Origin: CADCTM01 sp049671305
Lineage (GTDB): Bacteria > Cyanobacteriota > Cyanobacteriia > Cyanobacteriales > Coleofasciculaceae
Reading direction: 5' to 3'
NCBI GenBank assembly: GCA_049671305.1
Contig: JBATUR010000088.1
Location: 10,270-74,269, forward strand
Length of the DNA stretch: 64,000 nt
The notes beneath the pieces are model-generated. The model saw only the letters and a program-made list of their open reading frames with translations. It was not told the DNA's origin and ran no database searches. Position numbers and translations under genes: made by a program. Positions 1 to 8,377 of the stretch are shown one piece after another. Position 1 is the first letter of the stretch. Each line of letters starts with the position of its first letter.

Positions 1-236
1 GAATCACGCAGCATTGGATAGCGTAAACGACTTTTTTGGGTTGATTCTGTTACCGTCGCCCCTTTGACACAGACCATCCCTTGACTAGAAGGATGAGCTC
101 TATTGCCCCGCACTTTCCAAATTGGTGTTCCCTCACTATCTCGATTAATTTCTTTACCCCGTTGTGCTGGAGGTGTTACTTCTAACCCACAGCCAACGCC
201 GCAGTAAGGACAAAGTGTTGTCAATGTTTCAGTCAT
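1..236 (-). CDS. narB: Ferredoxin-nitrate reductase NarB, N-terminal part (cut by the window edge)
   Basis: Reverse-strand translation from the ATG at 236 begins MTETLTTLCPYCGVGCGLEV and remains open to base 1. The CPYCGVGCG pattern gives the first cysteines of the N-terminal [4Fe-4S] site typical of assimilatory molybdopterin nitrate reductases. A Lys in the following VCVKG stretch fits the same fold. The enzyme reduces nitrate to nitrite with reduced ferredoxin in the cytoplasm. Only about 78 residues of an expected 700 or more are visible, so nothing can be said about the molybdenum-binding part. It is the last gene of the nirA-nrtABCD-narB cluster and lies 638 bases from nrtD, much further than the other members lie from each other. 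That gap holds its own NtcA-type promoter. Confidence 0.93.
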   Translation of the reverse strand, partial: MTETLTTLCPYCGVGCGLEVTPPAQRGKEINRDSEGTPIWKVRGNRAHPSSQGMVCVKGATVTESTQKSRLRYPMLRD

Positions 237-600
237 AACGTGATAGCAGTTAACACCTGATATGTGGTTTTAGACGAGGCAAACTTATCTATTTGTACTC
301 CCAAGCTTGCGCCGCATTTTTGAAATGATTATATATGATTTATTTGTTTTTTCAGTTTTTCACTGACAATTGTTTGGGTATATCCCAATTATTTAGTCCT
401 ACTTATCGAGCCTAGAGCAGTTTACTTTAATAATTTTGCTAGTAACTAATTTTTTGTTAAAAATTTAATTTTTGATTAACTGCCTTGTTGTTGAAAAATT
501 AGTTTTTTTCAATCTATTTGATCTTGATAATTCTTACTTGGTTTTGTAGATGCTCCATTGTAACTGTTTGAGAAACACAAACTTATTTGTTTCCATAACT
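237..600. other. Long AT-rich leader upstream of narB, no gene seen
   Basis: This stretch lies between the candidate narB -10 box and the narB start. It is AT-rich. The minus-strand ATGs I checked open frames of only 10 to 19 codons. I see no convincing structured RNA or repeat. If the NtcA promoter at 601-643 is used, most of this is 5' untranslated leader. Confidence 0.5.
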
Positions 601-643
601 ACAATATGAGAAATTAGCCCTAAAAAGTAGTATATTTAGATAC
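601..643 (-). promoter_or_regulatory. Candidate NtcA-activated promoter for narB
   Basis: GTA-N8-TAC lies at 630-643. Reading on the minus strand, it is followed after 22-23 bases by TATTGT (601-606), which fits the TAN3T -10 box. This is the class II NtcA promoter layout. It points towards narB and would start transcription near 594, giving an unusually long leader of about 355 nt. Seen directly in the sequence; binding by NtcA is inferred. Confidence 0.6.
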
Positions 644-796
644 AAAAATAATTTTCTTTGAATAAAATGAATTAATTTAATGCATTTTTTACATAAAGCC
701 AGTCAAGCAAAGAGTTTTAGCCCTCGTGAACAAAAAACTATAAGATTACCTAAAAAATCTTATTAGTAATAATGGGAAATGTAACTTTTCTCAACT

Positions 797-838
797 AAAA
801 TACCTAACTTCTGACCGCAACCAAAAGTCAGGTATTTT
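797..838 (-). terminator. Hairpin downstream of nrtD
   Basis: Arms 797-810 and 825-838 pair over 14 bases with one mismatch and enclose a 14-base loop. On the minus strand the hairpin lies 37 bases past the nrtD stop and its 3' arm ends in TTTT. A second pairing (CTGAC with GTCAG) uses the loop. It can act as a terminator or a processing or attenuation element between nrtD and narB. Confidence 0.5.
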
Positions 839-874
839 TAGTAATTGTTCAGTCACAAACCAAAGCTCTAATAA

Positions 875-1729
875 TTAAGCCGCATCATCATGTGCATAAC
901 GGTTGAACAAGAAGTCCAAAGCATAGTTACGCAATTCATAATAAGTAGGATCTTCCATGATCCGGGCGCGGTTGCGGGGGCGCTTGAAGGGAATATCCAT
1001 TACTTCACCAATTTTAGCAGCAGGACCATTGGTCATCATTACCAAACGGTCAGCAAGGAAGAGTGCTTCATCAATGTCGTGAGTAATCATCAAAACAGTA
1101 ACTTTATGTTCACGCCAAATTTGTAGTAATTCTTCTTGCAATTCCTCTTTGGTAATGGCATCCAAAGCACCAAAAGGTTCATCCAAAATTAAGACTTCCG
1201 GACGAATTGATAAAGCCCGTGCAATTGCTACCCGTTGCTTCATACCACCAGAAATTTGAGAAGGCTTTTTGTTAGCAGCTTCTGTCAATCCTACCATTTC
1301 CAAATGATGTTGAACGATCGCTTTTTTCTCACCATTGGGTTTGTTGGGATAAACTGAATCAACGCCCAAATAAACGTTTTCATACGCCGTCAACCAAGGC
1401 AGCAAGGCGTAGTTTTGGAACACCATCATTCTGTCGGGACCTGGTTCACCAACTGGTTTACCTTGCAGACGAACTTCACCATCAGTCGGTTGAGAAAAAC
1501 CTGCCACCATATTAAGCAGAGTTGACTTACCGCAGCCAGAGTGACCGATTAAACAAATAAACTCGCCTTCAGAAACCGAGAGATTGACACCATCAAGAAC
1601 TGTGTATGGTTCTGTTTTAGTTTGATAAACTTTCGAGACGCCTTCGATTTCCAGAAAAGGAGTACTTGTTAGAGCTTTAGTGTCTTGAATCACGGCACTG
1701 TTACGGATATTAGTGTTGAGAGTAGTCAT
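875..1729 (-). CDS. nrtD: Nitrate/nitrite ABC transporter, ATP-binding subunit NrtD
   Basis: ATPase of the high-affinity nitrate/nitrite importer NrtABCD, acting at the inner face of the plasma membrane. The 284-residue product has a Walker A GHSGCGKST, the signature ISGGMKQR and a Walker B LILDEPFGALDA followed by the H-loop ITHD, all in the order expected for one ABC domain. A short, poorly conserved N-terminal tail of about 25 residues precedes the domain. Its length and lack of a C-terminal substrate-binding-like extension distinguish it from NrtC just upstream. It follows nrtC by 141 bases on the same strand and is the last transporter gene before narB. Expression is expected to depend on the nirA NtcA promoter. 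Confidence 0.93.
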   Translation of the reverse strand: MTTLNTNIRNSAVIQDTKALTSTPFLEIEGVSKVYQTKTEPYTVLDGVNLSVSEGEFICLIGHSGCGKSTLLNMVAGFSQPTDGEVRLQGKPVGEPGPDRMMVFQNYALLPWLTAYENVYLGVDSVYPNKPNGEKKAIVQHHLEMVGLTEAANKKPSQISGGMKQRVAIARALSIRPEVLILDEPFGALDAITKEELQEELLQIWREHKVTVLMITHDIDEALFLADRLVMMTNGPAAKIGEVMDIPFKRPRNRARIMEDPTYYELRNYALDFLFNRYAHDDAA

Positions 1730-1870
1730 GGTAGTTAGCGGAAAAGTAGGAAATTGTTTAGGATAAGAATGATTGTTGGGGATTGGAAAACTCAGGTCAT
1801 GAAGAGGAAGAGGACAGCACCATTATAATTTTTTAATAATTTCCAATCCCTGTTTATATTGTCTCAGATT

Positions 1871-3874
1871 TTATGCCAAAGAAATGGCAGCATCGATATT
1901 AACTTCTTCAATCCGAAGTTGACGCTTAATATCGAGACTGTTGAGGTAACTAATTGGGTCGTCTGGATTAAAGACCTTACCATCAAATAAAAGAATGGGA
2001 TGGCGATCGCGTTCTAGATCCAAAAGTTCTAATTCTCGTGCCGCTTCTCCAAAAATATCGACGCGCCAAACCCTTTCGGTAATAGTCATCCAATCTTTCG
2101 GGAAGGGTAAAATACCCCAGCGTGCCATTTCCGCCATAATCCATAACGCTTCTCCACGATCAGGACAATTAGTTTTATTGACATAAAACTGATTAAAGCG
2201 GGGCAGCATTCTGGGAGCAGCGCTAGTTCCCCAATCATAAGGGTCGATGAAACCAGGGCGAATATCTTCAGCAACCGAACCAACATATTCGTCTTTGCTG
2301 AGTAATTGGACAATTTCTTCCCGGTTACGCATATCGTCGCAATATTCGCAGGCTTCCAACAAAGCTTTCACTAATGCTAAGTGTGTTTGCGGATACTTGT
2401 TTGCCCACTCTTCAGTTACACCAAGCACTTTTTCGATGTGTCCTGGGAAAATATCTAAATCTGTGGCAATGGCAAAACCATGTCCTTCATTAACGGCGCG
2501 AGAGTTCCAAGGTTCACCAACACAATAGCCGTCAATATTTCCGGCTTTGAGGTTAGATACCATTTGCGGCGGTGGAATTACCGTTAAACCAACATCCTGA
2601 TCCGGATCGATGCCTCCGCTTGCCAACCAGTAGCGTAAAAGTAGGTTGTGCATGGAAGAAGGATAAACCATGCCCAAAGTTGGGACTTTATCGGGAGATT
2701 TGGCGATCGCTCGTTTCAAATCGCCGAGATTACGCACCCCCTGGTCATAGAAGCGCTTGCTGAGGGTAATGGCGTTCCCACCTCGTGACAAGGTTATGGC
2801 GCTGATCACGGGGACGGAGGACTTGTTTCCTGGACCAATTGTCAGGCTGACGGGCATTCCAGCCAGCATTTGTGCTCCATCAAGGCGTCCGGTAACGATG
2901 CCACTAGCGATCGCTTTCCAGCTTGGTTCTCGGTTTAAGGTAACTTCTTCTAAGCCATGCTTCTCAAAAAAGCCTTTTTCTTTTGCCACCACCAAAGGCG
3001 CACAATCAGTTAAAGGAATAAATCCTAGTTCCAAATTGACTTTTTCCAAACCATTACGAGAGATAACCTGCGGCTTTTTGGTTTGACGCTGCTTGGCTTT
3101 CTTTTGTTGGTTGAGGAAATAAATAATCTCGTTGCGATAGCCATAGTAGCTAGGATGATTGACAACTTCCATGCGCTGACGGGGGCGAGGAATGTCAACA
3201 TCAATAATTTGCCCAATATGTGACTCTGGTCCATTTGTCAACATCACGATCCGGTCAGAAAGCAACAAAGCTTCATCCACGTCGTGAGTTACCATCAGAC
3301 AAGTTGCCTTGGTTTCTTCGCAGATTTTCATCAACTGCTCTTGCAAACCGCCGCGTGTCAAGGCATCTAGCGCACCAAAGGGTTCATCTAAAAGCAAGAC
3401 TTTTGGGCGTAAAGCGAGTGCTCGTGCGATCGCAACTCGTTGTTTCATCCCTCCACTCAGTTCACCTGGTCGTTTGTGTGCCGCGTGTCGCAGTCCGACC
3501 ATATCGATATGATGTTCAATAATGCCTTTGCGCTCACCCTTGGGGCGGTTTGCCATCACTTCATCTACACCCAAGGCGATGTTTTCACGCACAGTTAGCC
3601 AAGGTAAAAGCGAGTAATTTTGAAATACTACCATGCGTTCGGGTCCAGGACCTGTGACTTGCCGTCCTTCTAAGATGACGCCACCGTGAGTTGGTTGATC
3701 TAGTCCGGCGATCATATTTAGCAAAGTAGATTTGCCGCAACCAGAGTGTCCTAGTAAAGTAACAAACTCGCCTTCTTGAATTTTTAGTTCAATATTTTTC
3801 AGGGCAACATAAGTGCCACCATTGGGCAGAGGAAATACGCGGTCAATATGGTCAACTTCAACAAATGCAGACAT
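1871..3874 (-). CDS. nrtC: Nitrate/nitrite ABC transporter, ATPase fused to an NrtA-like domain, NrtC
   Basis: The 667-residue protein has two parts. Residues about 1-265 are an ABC ATPase (GHSGCGKST, LSGGMKQR, LLLDEPFGALDA, VTHD). Residues about 285-660 resemble the substrate-binding NrtA: it shares LGFIPLTDCAPLV, SGGIDPDQD and a CVGEPWN motif with the NrtA encoded downstream. In the family this C-terminal domain stays in the cytoplasm and mediates inhibition of uptake by ammonium. The fusion and length are typical of cyanobacterial NrtC and identify the gene clearly. It lies between nrtB and nrtD on the same strand, so it belongs to the operon. Confidence 0.95.
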   Translation of the reverse strand: MSAFVEVDHIDRVFPLPNGGTYVALKNIELKIQEGEFVTLLGHSGCGKSTLLNMIAGLDQPTHGGVILEGRQVTGPGPERMVVFQNYSLLPWLTVRENIALGVDEVMANRPKGERKGIIEHHIDMVGLRHAAHKRPGELSGGMKQRVAIARALALRPKVLLLDEPFGALDALTRGGLQEQLMKICEETKATCLMVTHDVDEALLLSDRIVMLTNGPESHIGQIIDVDIPRPRQRMEVVNHPSYYGYRNEIIYFLNQQKKAKQRQTKKPQVISRNGLEKVNLELGFIPLTDCAPLVVAKEKGFFEKHGLEEVTLNREPSWKAIASGIVTGRLDGAQMLAGMPVSLTIGPGNKSSVPVISAITLSRGGNAITLSKRFYDQGVRNLGDLKRAIAKSPDKVPTLGMVYPSSMHNLLLRYWLASGGIDPDQDVGLTVIPPPQMVSNLKAGNIDGYCVGEPWNSRAVNEGHGFAIATDLDIFPGHIEKVLGVTEEWANKYPQTHLALVKALLEACEYCDDMRNREEIVQLLSKDEYVGSVAEDIRPGFIDPYDWGTSAAPRMLPRFNQFYVNKTNCPDRGEALWIMAEMARWGILPFPKDWMTITERVWRVDIFGEAARELELLDLERDRHPILLFDGKVFNPDDPISYLNSLDIKRQLRIEEVNIDAAISLA

Positions 3875-3999
3875 AGTTATTAGTATTTTGTTGCTGAGTT
3901 ATCAGTTTTTGGTTTATGCCAACGCCAACTTGAGATTAGGAGAATTCTGGTTTCCCGCCAGATTTATGGTGGGGCAAACCGTTAGAATCGCAATATCAA

Positions 4000-4833
4000 T
4001 TATTTCTTGTCTTCTGGGACAACTTTGGAAGCAATGAAAGCAACTGCCCTGTCTAGTACAAGACCAACTACACCAACATAAATTAGAGCAAGAATAATTT
4101 CACTCATTTTGGAACTGTTGTAGGAGTCCCAGATGAAGAAACCAATACCCACACCACCTACTAACATTTCTGCTGCAATAATTGCTAGCCAAGATAAACC
4201 AATACCGATTCTTAAGCCAGTGAAAATGTAAGGAACTGCAGAAGGAAAGAGAACTTTAAAGAAATACTTTTGCTTAGAAAGACGCAAAACACGGGCAACG
4301 TTTTTGTAATCTTGAGGAATTTGTTGAACGCCAACCGTAGTATTAATAATAATGGGCCAAATTGCTGTGATGAAGATTACAAAAATTGCCGAAGGGTCAG
4401 ATTGTTTGAGTGCTGCTAGAGAAATTGGCAGCCATGCTAGAGGTGGAATTGTCCGTAAAACTTGGAAAATTGGGTCTAGTGCATCGTACATGAATTGATT
4501 GCTACCAACCAAAATTCCTAGAGCAATTCCTACTACTGCTGAAAGAGTAAAACCGATGGCAACTCTTCCTAAACTCGCAGAAATTTGTAACCCTAAGCCT
4601 TTATCTGTTCCACCGTTATCGTAAAAAGGATTAGCAATATAAACCCAGGTATCTTGAAAAACTTTCAGCGGACTTGGCAAGTTTGAGGTAGGACTCGCAC
4701 AGAGGATTTGCCAAATTGCTAATAAAATTGCCAGTGCCACTAAGGGACGGATAACTTTTTGAGAGTTTTTCTGAATGAAATCAACGACTGGATTCTTTTG
4801 CTTGCGTTGAGAACGGTCAAGATTTGTTGTCAT
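4000..4833 (-). CDS. nrtB: Nitrate/nitrite ABC transporter permease NrtB
   Basis: Integral membrane permease of the NrtABCD importer, 277 residues, with about six hydrophobic segments (for example LVALAILLAIWQILCA near 32-47 and the C-terminal IILALIYVGVVGLVL). The EAA-type cytoplasmic loop that contacts the ATPases is recognisable near residues 180-205 (NVARVLRLSKQKYFFKVLFP). The polar N-terminus of about 25 residues is probably cytoplasmic. It lies 90 bases after nrtA and 125 bases before nrtC, all on the minus strand. Close relatives include bicarbonate (CmpB) and taurine permeases, but the flanking NrtA, NrtC and nirA make nitrate the clear substrate. Confidence 0.93.
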   Translation of the reverse strand: MTTNLDRSQRKQKNPVVDFIQKNSQKVIRPLVALAILLAIWQILCASPTSNLPSPLKVFQDTWVYIANPFYDNGGTDKGLGLQISASLGRVAIGFTLSAVVGIALGILVGSNQFMYDALDPIFQVLRTIPPLAWLPISLAALKQSDPSAIFVIFITAIWPIIINTTVGVQQIPQDYKNVARVLRLSKQKYFFKVLFPSAVPYIFTGLRIGIGLSWLAIIAAEMLVGGVGIGFFIWDSYNSSKMSEIILALIYVGVVGLVLDRAVAFIASKVVPEDKK

Positions 4834-4923
4834 TTGATGTCTTGGTTATGGTGTTCTAAAGCTAAAAATTATCGGGATTTTAAATAAATTTGCAGTTATC
4901 TAAAATCCCAAATTGGCAAAAAA

Positions 4924-6255
4924 CTAGGCTTTCTTAATCTTGAGACTATTGAGGTATTCTTCGGGTTTTTCTGGGTCAAACTTGACACCATCAAAGAAGG
5001 TTTCCACACCACGAGAATCGCTAGTGGGAATTTGATTTTCTGGAATACCTAATGCTTTAGCTGCTTCTTTCCACATATCGGAACGGTTAACTTGATCAAC
5101 CAATTCCTTAGCATTTAGATCAGCCGGCATATAGCCCCAACGCTTGTTTTCAGTAATGAACCAAATGTCATGACTCTTGTAAGGATAAGAAGCATTATCT
5201 GCCCAGAATTTCATGGCAACTGGGCTACTTTCTACAACCTTTTCATTGCCATAATCAATTTTGCCTTTAGAACGCTCAATAATGTCTTTTTCAGGAACCT
5301 TCAACCACCTGTTGCCTGCAATAATCTTGACCATCTCATCTTTGTTTTCGGCTTTATCGCACCACTGCTGGGCTTCCAACACGGCAACTAGAAGAGCTTT
5401 GGCTGCTTTGGGGTTTTTATCAACCCAATCTTTACGCATCGAGAAGGCTTTTTCGGGATGGTCTTTCCAGAGTTCCCCGGTAATCATGGCACTATAACCG
5501 ATTTGTTGATTAACTAACTGTGCATTCCAAGGTTCTCCTACACAGAAAGCTTCCATACCCTGAACTTTCATATTCGCCACCATTTGGGCAGGTGGGACGG
5601 GGATCACGGAAATATCTTGATCTGGATCAATACCACCCGCCGCTAACCAATAGCGCAGCCATAAGTCGTGAGTACCACCAGGAAAGGTCATAGCAGCTTT
5701 TAGCCCTTTGTTGGCAGACTTGGTAAAAGCTTCTTTGAGTCCTTTGCTATCTGTGCCAACTTTCAAATCTTTGTAGGTATTAGAAACTGAAATTCCCTGC
5801 CCGTTCACATTCAACCGCGCCAGAATGTACATGGGTACTGGCTGCTTGGTAATTTTGCCTGTGGTCATCAGGTAAGGCATTGGGGTTAAAATATGCGCCC
5901 CGTCAATACCGCCGCCGCCGGAACCAAGTTCTAAGTTATCGCGGGTAACGGGCCAGGAAGCTTGTTTGACGACTTCCACCTCGTCCATGCCGTACTTTTT
6001 GAAGTAGCCTTTTTCCAGAGCAATAATCAACGGTGCAGCATCTGTAAGGGCGATAAAGCCTAACTTTGCTTTTTTGACTTCCGGGGGGTCAAGTTTGGCA
6101 ATGGGGGCATTATCAGCGGCGGCAGAAGTGCTAGCGGCTGGTTTTTGACCCGTTGATTTGTCGATTGCTCCGGTGCTGCAACCATGTGCCAGTAAGGAGG
6201 TTGCAGTTGCTGCGCCAGCGATGGAGATGAATTGCCGTCTAGAATATTTGCTCAT
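4924..6255 (-). CDS. nrtA: Nitrate/nitrite-binding lipoprotein NrtA
   Basis: Periplasmic substrate-binding protein of the NrtABCD importer, 443 residues. The N-terminus shows SRRQF, a twin-arginine-like signal, followed by a hydrophobic stretch and a lipobox LLAHGC near residue 26, so it is probably a membrane-anchored lipoprotein. A Ser/Ala/Thr-rich linker follows. The binding fold has LGFIALTDAAPLI, GGIDPDQD and FCVGEPWNAQ, as in nitrate-binding proteins. The paralogue CmpA binds bicarbonate with a similar fold, but the operon context favours nitrate/nitrite. It is 138 bases downstream of nirA, and a 26-bp tandem repeat lies at the junction. Confidence 0.94.
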   Translation of the reverse strand: MSKYSRRQFISIAGAATATSLLAHGCSTGAIDKSTGQKPAASTSAAADNAPIAKLDPPEVKKAKLGFIALTDAAPLIIALEKGYFKKYGMDEVEVVKQASWPVTRDNLELGSGGGGIDGAHILTPMPYLMTTGKITKQPVPMYILARLNVNGQGISVSNTYKDLKVGTDSKGLKEAFTKSANKGLKAAMTFPGGTHDLWLRYWLAAGGIDPDQDISVIPVPPAQMVANMKVQGMEAFCVGEPWNAQLVNQQIGYSAMITGELWKDHPEKAFSMRKDWVDKNPKAAKALLVAVLEAQQWCDKAENKDEMVKIIAGNRWLKVPEKDIIERSKGKIDYGNEKVVESSPVAMKFWADNASYPYKSHDIWFITENKRWGYMPADLNAKELVDQVNRSDMWKEAAKALGIPENQIPTSDSRGVETFFDGVKFDPEKPEEYLNSLKIKKA

Positions 6256-6336
6256 TGTTGCTTGGTTTTTATGCTCAATATGAGGTTTTGGTGTTTCCCA
6301 ATTTGGGAAGTGAAATGCAATGTAGATCAGGAAGCT

Positions 6337-6414
6337 GTTGCTTCTTGCTTTGGCTTGGCGCCGTTACTTCTTGCTTTGGCTTGGCACCATTACTTATTGC
6401 TTTGGCTTGGCGCC
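6337..6414. repeat. Three 26-bp tandem repeats overlapping the nirA stop codon
   Basis: Units at 6337-6362, 6363-6388 and 6389-6414 share the core GCTTTGGCTTGGC and differ at a few positions. The third unit encodes the last residues of NirA (AKPKQ and stop, read on the minus strand). The other two extend into the nirA-nrtA spacer. The unit length is not a multiple of three, so only one copy can be coding in frame. Confidence 0.9.
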
Positions 6415-7926
6415 AAATTGTTCAATTAGTATGCTTTTCAACACAGGTTCTAAGTCATCGCAAGCAATGCCTTTTTGGACGCAGCTTCCAAGATGAGCGT
6501 CTTTCCCAACTTTTCCACCCATATAAAGGTCAACTCCTTCTGCCGCCTTGCCATCTTTACGGACTTTTGTCCCCATTAAACCGATATCTGCAACTTGTGG
6601 CTGTCCGCAGGAGTTGGGGCAACCTGTCCAGTGGATACGCACTGGGCGAGATAGGGTAAGTTCTGCTTCTAATGCTTTAATTGTTGCTACTGCGCGATTT
6701 TTGGTTTCAATTAAGGCAAAGTTGCAGAATTGACTGCCGGTGCAAGAGACTAAGGCGCGTTTTAAGGGTTCGGGGTTGGGGGAAAATTTCTCTAGTAGGG
6801 GTTCTGCTAAGAAAGCATCTAGGCGAGAGTCGGGAATGTTGGGGATAATTACGTTTTGTTCTAGGGTAAGGCGAATTTCACCACTACCGTAAACTTCCGC
6901 AATTCTTGCCAAATCAAACATATCCTGGGCGTTGAGGCGTCCGACAGGGACATTCAACCCAACGTAGTTTAGTCCGGCTTGTTTTTGGGGGTAGATGCCG
7001 ATATGGTCGCGCTTTTCCCAGTCTATGGCGTCTGTTTCGGCTGCGGTTAAAAGAGTTTGTCCTAACTGTTTTTCAACTTCAGCGCGAAACTGCTCAATGC
7101 CCCATTCGTCAATTAGCCACATTAAGCGGGCTTTTTGGCGATTTGCGCGTAGTCCGTGGTCGCGGTAAACTTCTAAAACGGCTCGGCAAACTGCCACGAC
7201 ATCATCGGGTTTTACCCAAGCGTTTAGAGGGATAGCGGGTTCGCAACGTTTGGCAGAAAAGAAGCCGCCGACGACGACGTTAAAGCCTAGAGTAGCGTTG
7301 TTGTAAGCAGGGACAAAGGCGAGGTCATTAATTTCGGCATGGATACAGTTGTCGCGTCCACCAGCGATCGCTATATTGAATTTCCGGGGTAGGTTGCTAA
7401 ATTCGGAATTGCCGGCACCGCTGTTGGTGAGCATATCCTGAACTTGCTGCACTAGTTCCCTGGTATCAATTAGTTCGTCGGCGTTAATGCCGGCAACGGG
7501 TGCACCGGTGATGTTACGAACATTATCCATGCCTGACTGCACTGAGGTTAAACCGACTGCTTCAAAGCGGTTGAAGATATCTTCAACGTCTTCTAGTCGT
7601 ATACCTCTTAGTTGCAGGTTTTGACGGGTGGTGATGTCGCCGTTGCCGTCTTCGCCGTAGCGCTGCACTACTTCTGCTAATACTCGCATTTGAGTAGTCG
7701 TTAGAATACCATTCGGAATACGCATCCGCACCATAAACTTGCCAGGAGTGACAGGGCGAAAGAATACTCCCAACCACTTGAGGCGATGTTCTCTGTCTGT
7801 TGCGTCTATTTCTTCCCAGCCAAGTTGGGCAAATTGATTGAGTTGCGACTTTACCGCTAGTCCGTCTTTTTCGGCTTTGAGTTTTTCAAATTTGTTCAAA
7901 CTTGCTGGCTTAGTTGCACTTATCAT
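6394..7926 (-). CDS. nirA: Ferredoxin-nitrite reductase NirA
   Basis: Six-electron reduction of nitrite to ammonium with reduced ferredoxin, cytoplasmic. The 510-residue product contains the four cysteines for the siroheme/[4Fe-4S] centre as CTGSQFC and GCPNSCG near residues 395-445. The repeated ferredoxin-like halves include RMRIPNGILTTTQMRVLAE near 68-86. Length matches plant-type nitrite reductases without a C-terminal 2Fe-2S extension. It is the first gene of the nitrate operon. Upstream are an NtcA box with -10 element at 8000-8041 and a palindrome at 8053-8097, so it should be induced on nitrogen limitation. Its last codons lie in a short tandem repeat. Confidence 0.95.
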   Translation of the reverse strand: MISATKPASLNKFEKLKAEKDGLAVKSQLNQFAQLGWEEIDATDREHRLKWLGVFFRPVTPGKFMVRMRIPNGILTTTQMRVLAEVVQRYGEDGNGDITTRQNLQLRGIRLEDVEDIFNRFEAVGLTSVQSGMDNVRNITGAPVAGINADELIDTRELVQQVQDMLTNSGAGNSEFSNLPRKFNIAIAGGRDNCIHAEINDLAFVPAYNNATLGFNVVVGGFFSAKRCEPAIPLNAWVKPDDVVAVCRAVLEVYRDHGLRANRQKARLMWLIDEWGIEQFRAEVEKQLGQTLLTAAETDAIDWEKRDHIGIYPQKQAGLNYVGLNVPVGRLNAQDMFDLARIAEVYGSGEIRLTLEQNVIIPNIPDSRLDAFLAEPLLEKFSPNPEPLKRALVSCTGSQFCNFALIETKNRAVATIKALEAELTLSRPVRIHWTGCPNSCGQPQVADIGLMGTKVRKDGKAAEGVDLYMGGKVGKDAHLGSCVQKGIACDDLEPVLKSILIEQFGAKPKQ

Positions 7927-7999
7927 AATTTGTTCCTGTGGGCTTGACGTGACACCTGAAACTTCGTCGGTCGCCGTGATGTAATTGTTGTTGTTGATA

Positions 8000-8041
8000 A
8001 GCTTATTTAAGCTAGTCAGAAGAATTTGTATTTTAAGTTAC
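8000..8041 (-). promoter_or_regulatory. NtcA-activated promoter of the nirA operon
   Basis: GTA-N8-TAC at 8028-8041, then 22 bases on the minus strand, then TAAGCT (8000-8005), which matches TAN3T. This is the canonical class II NtcA promoter. A start near 7993 would give a leader of about 65 nt before the nirA ATG. The motif is seen directly; regulation by NtcA follows from knowledge of nirA operons. Confidence 0.8.
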
Positions 8042-8052
8042 AAAATGTTTCG

Positions 8053-8097
8053 CTTTATGAATAAGGTGCATGATGGTTATGCATTTAATTCATAAAG
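8053..8097. promoter_or_regulatory. 45-bp concentric palindrome upstream of the nirA NtcA box
   Basis: Outer arms CTTTATGAAT (8053-8062) and ATTCATAAAG (8088-8097) are perfect complements. Inner arms TGCAT (8067-8071) and ATGCA (8079-8083) share the same centre at 8075. It ends 12 bases upstream of the NtcA box in the direction of transcription. In other cyanobacteria the LysR-type activator NtcB binds upstream of NtcA at nirA, so this is a candidate NtcB operator; that assignment is inference. Confidence 0.6.
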
Positions 8098-8377
8098 TTA
8101 AAAAACCTTCACTCTTTGGGATGAGGTGGTCAAAGCTCAGGCGATAAGTGGTTCCTGTTATTAGGCTGTTATGATTGGCAAACTCGCTGCACGGTTTGAG
8201 CAGAGGACTGTTTATTAATTTATGTAAAGAAAGAGGGTATAGGTGTCAGGTTATGCATAGAGGTTGATTTGACTCACGGGGTTGTGTTGGTTTTGGTGAG
8301 CCTTGTATTATGCCTCAATGCGATCGCTGCATTTTGAGAGTGATAGGGTTGTGGAGATTTGGCACAAGGTTGGGGCT
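8098..8377. other. Spacer between the thioredoxin gene and the nirA promoter
   Basis: No gene was seen. A HIP1-like GCGATCGC copy lies near 8320. I found no clear terminator for the thioredoxin gene in it. Confidence 0.4.

Noticed and set aside
890..3522. Several plus-strand open frames opposite nrtD and nrtC
   Set aside because: They lie fully antisense to well-conserved transporter genes and their products have no family signature.
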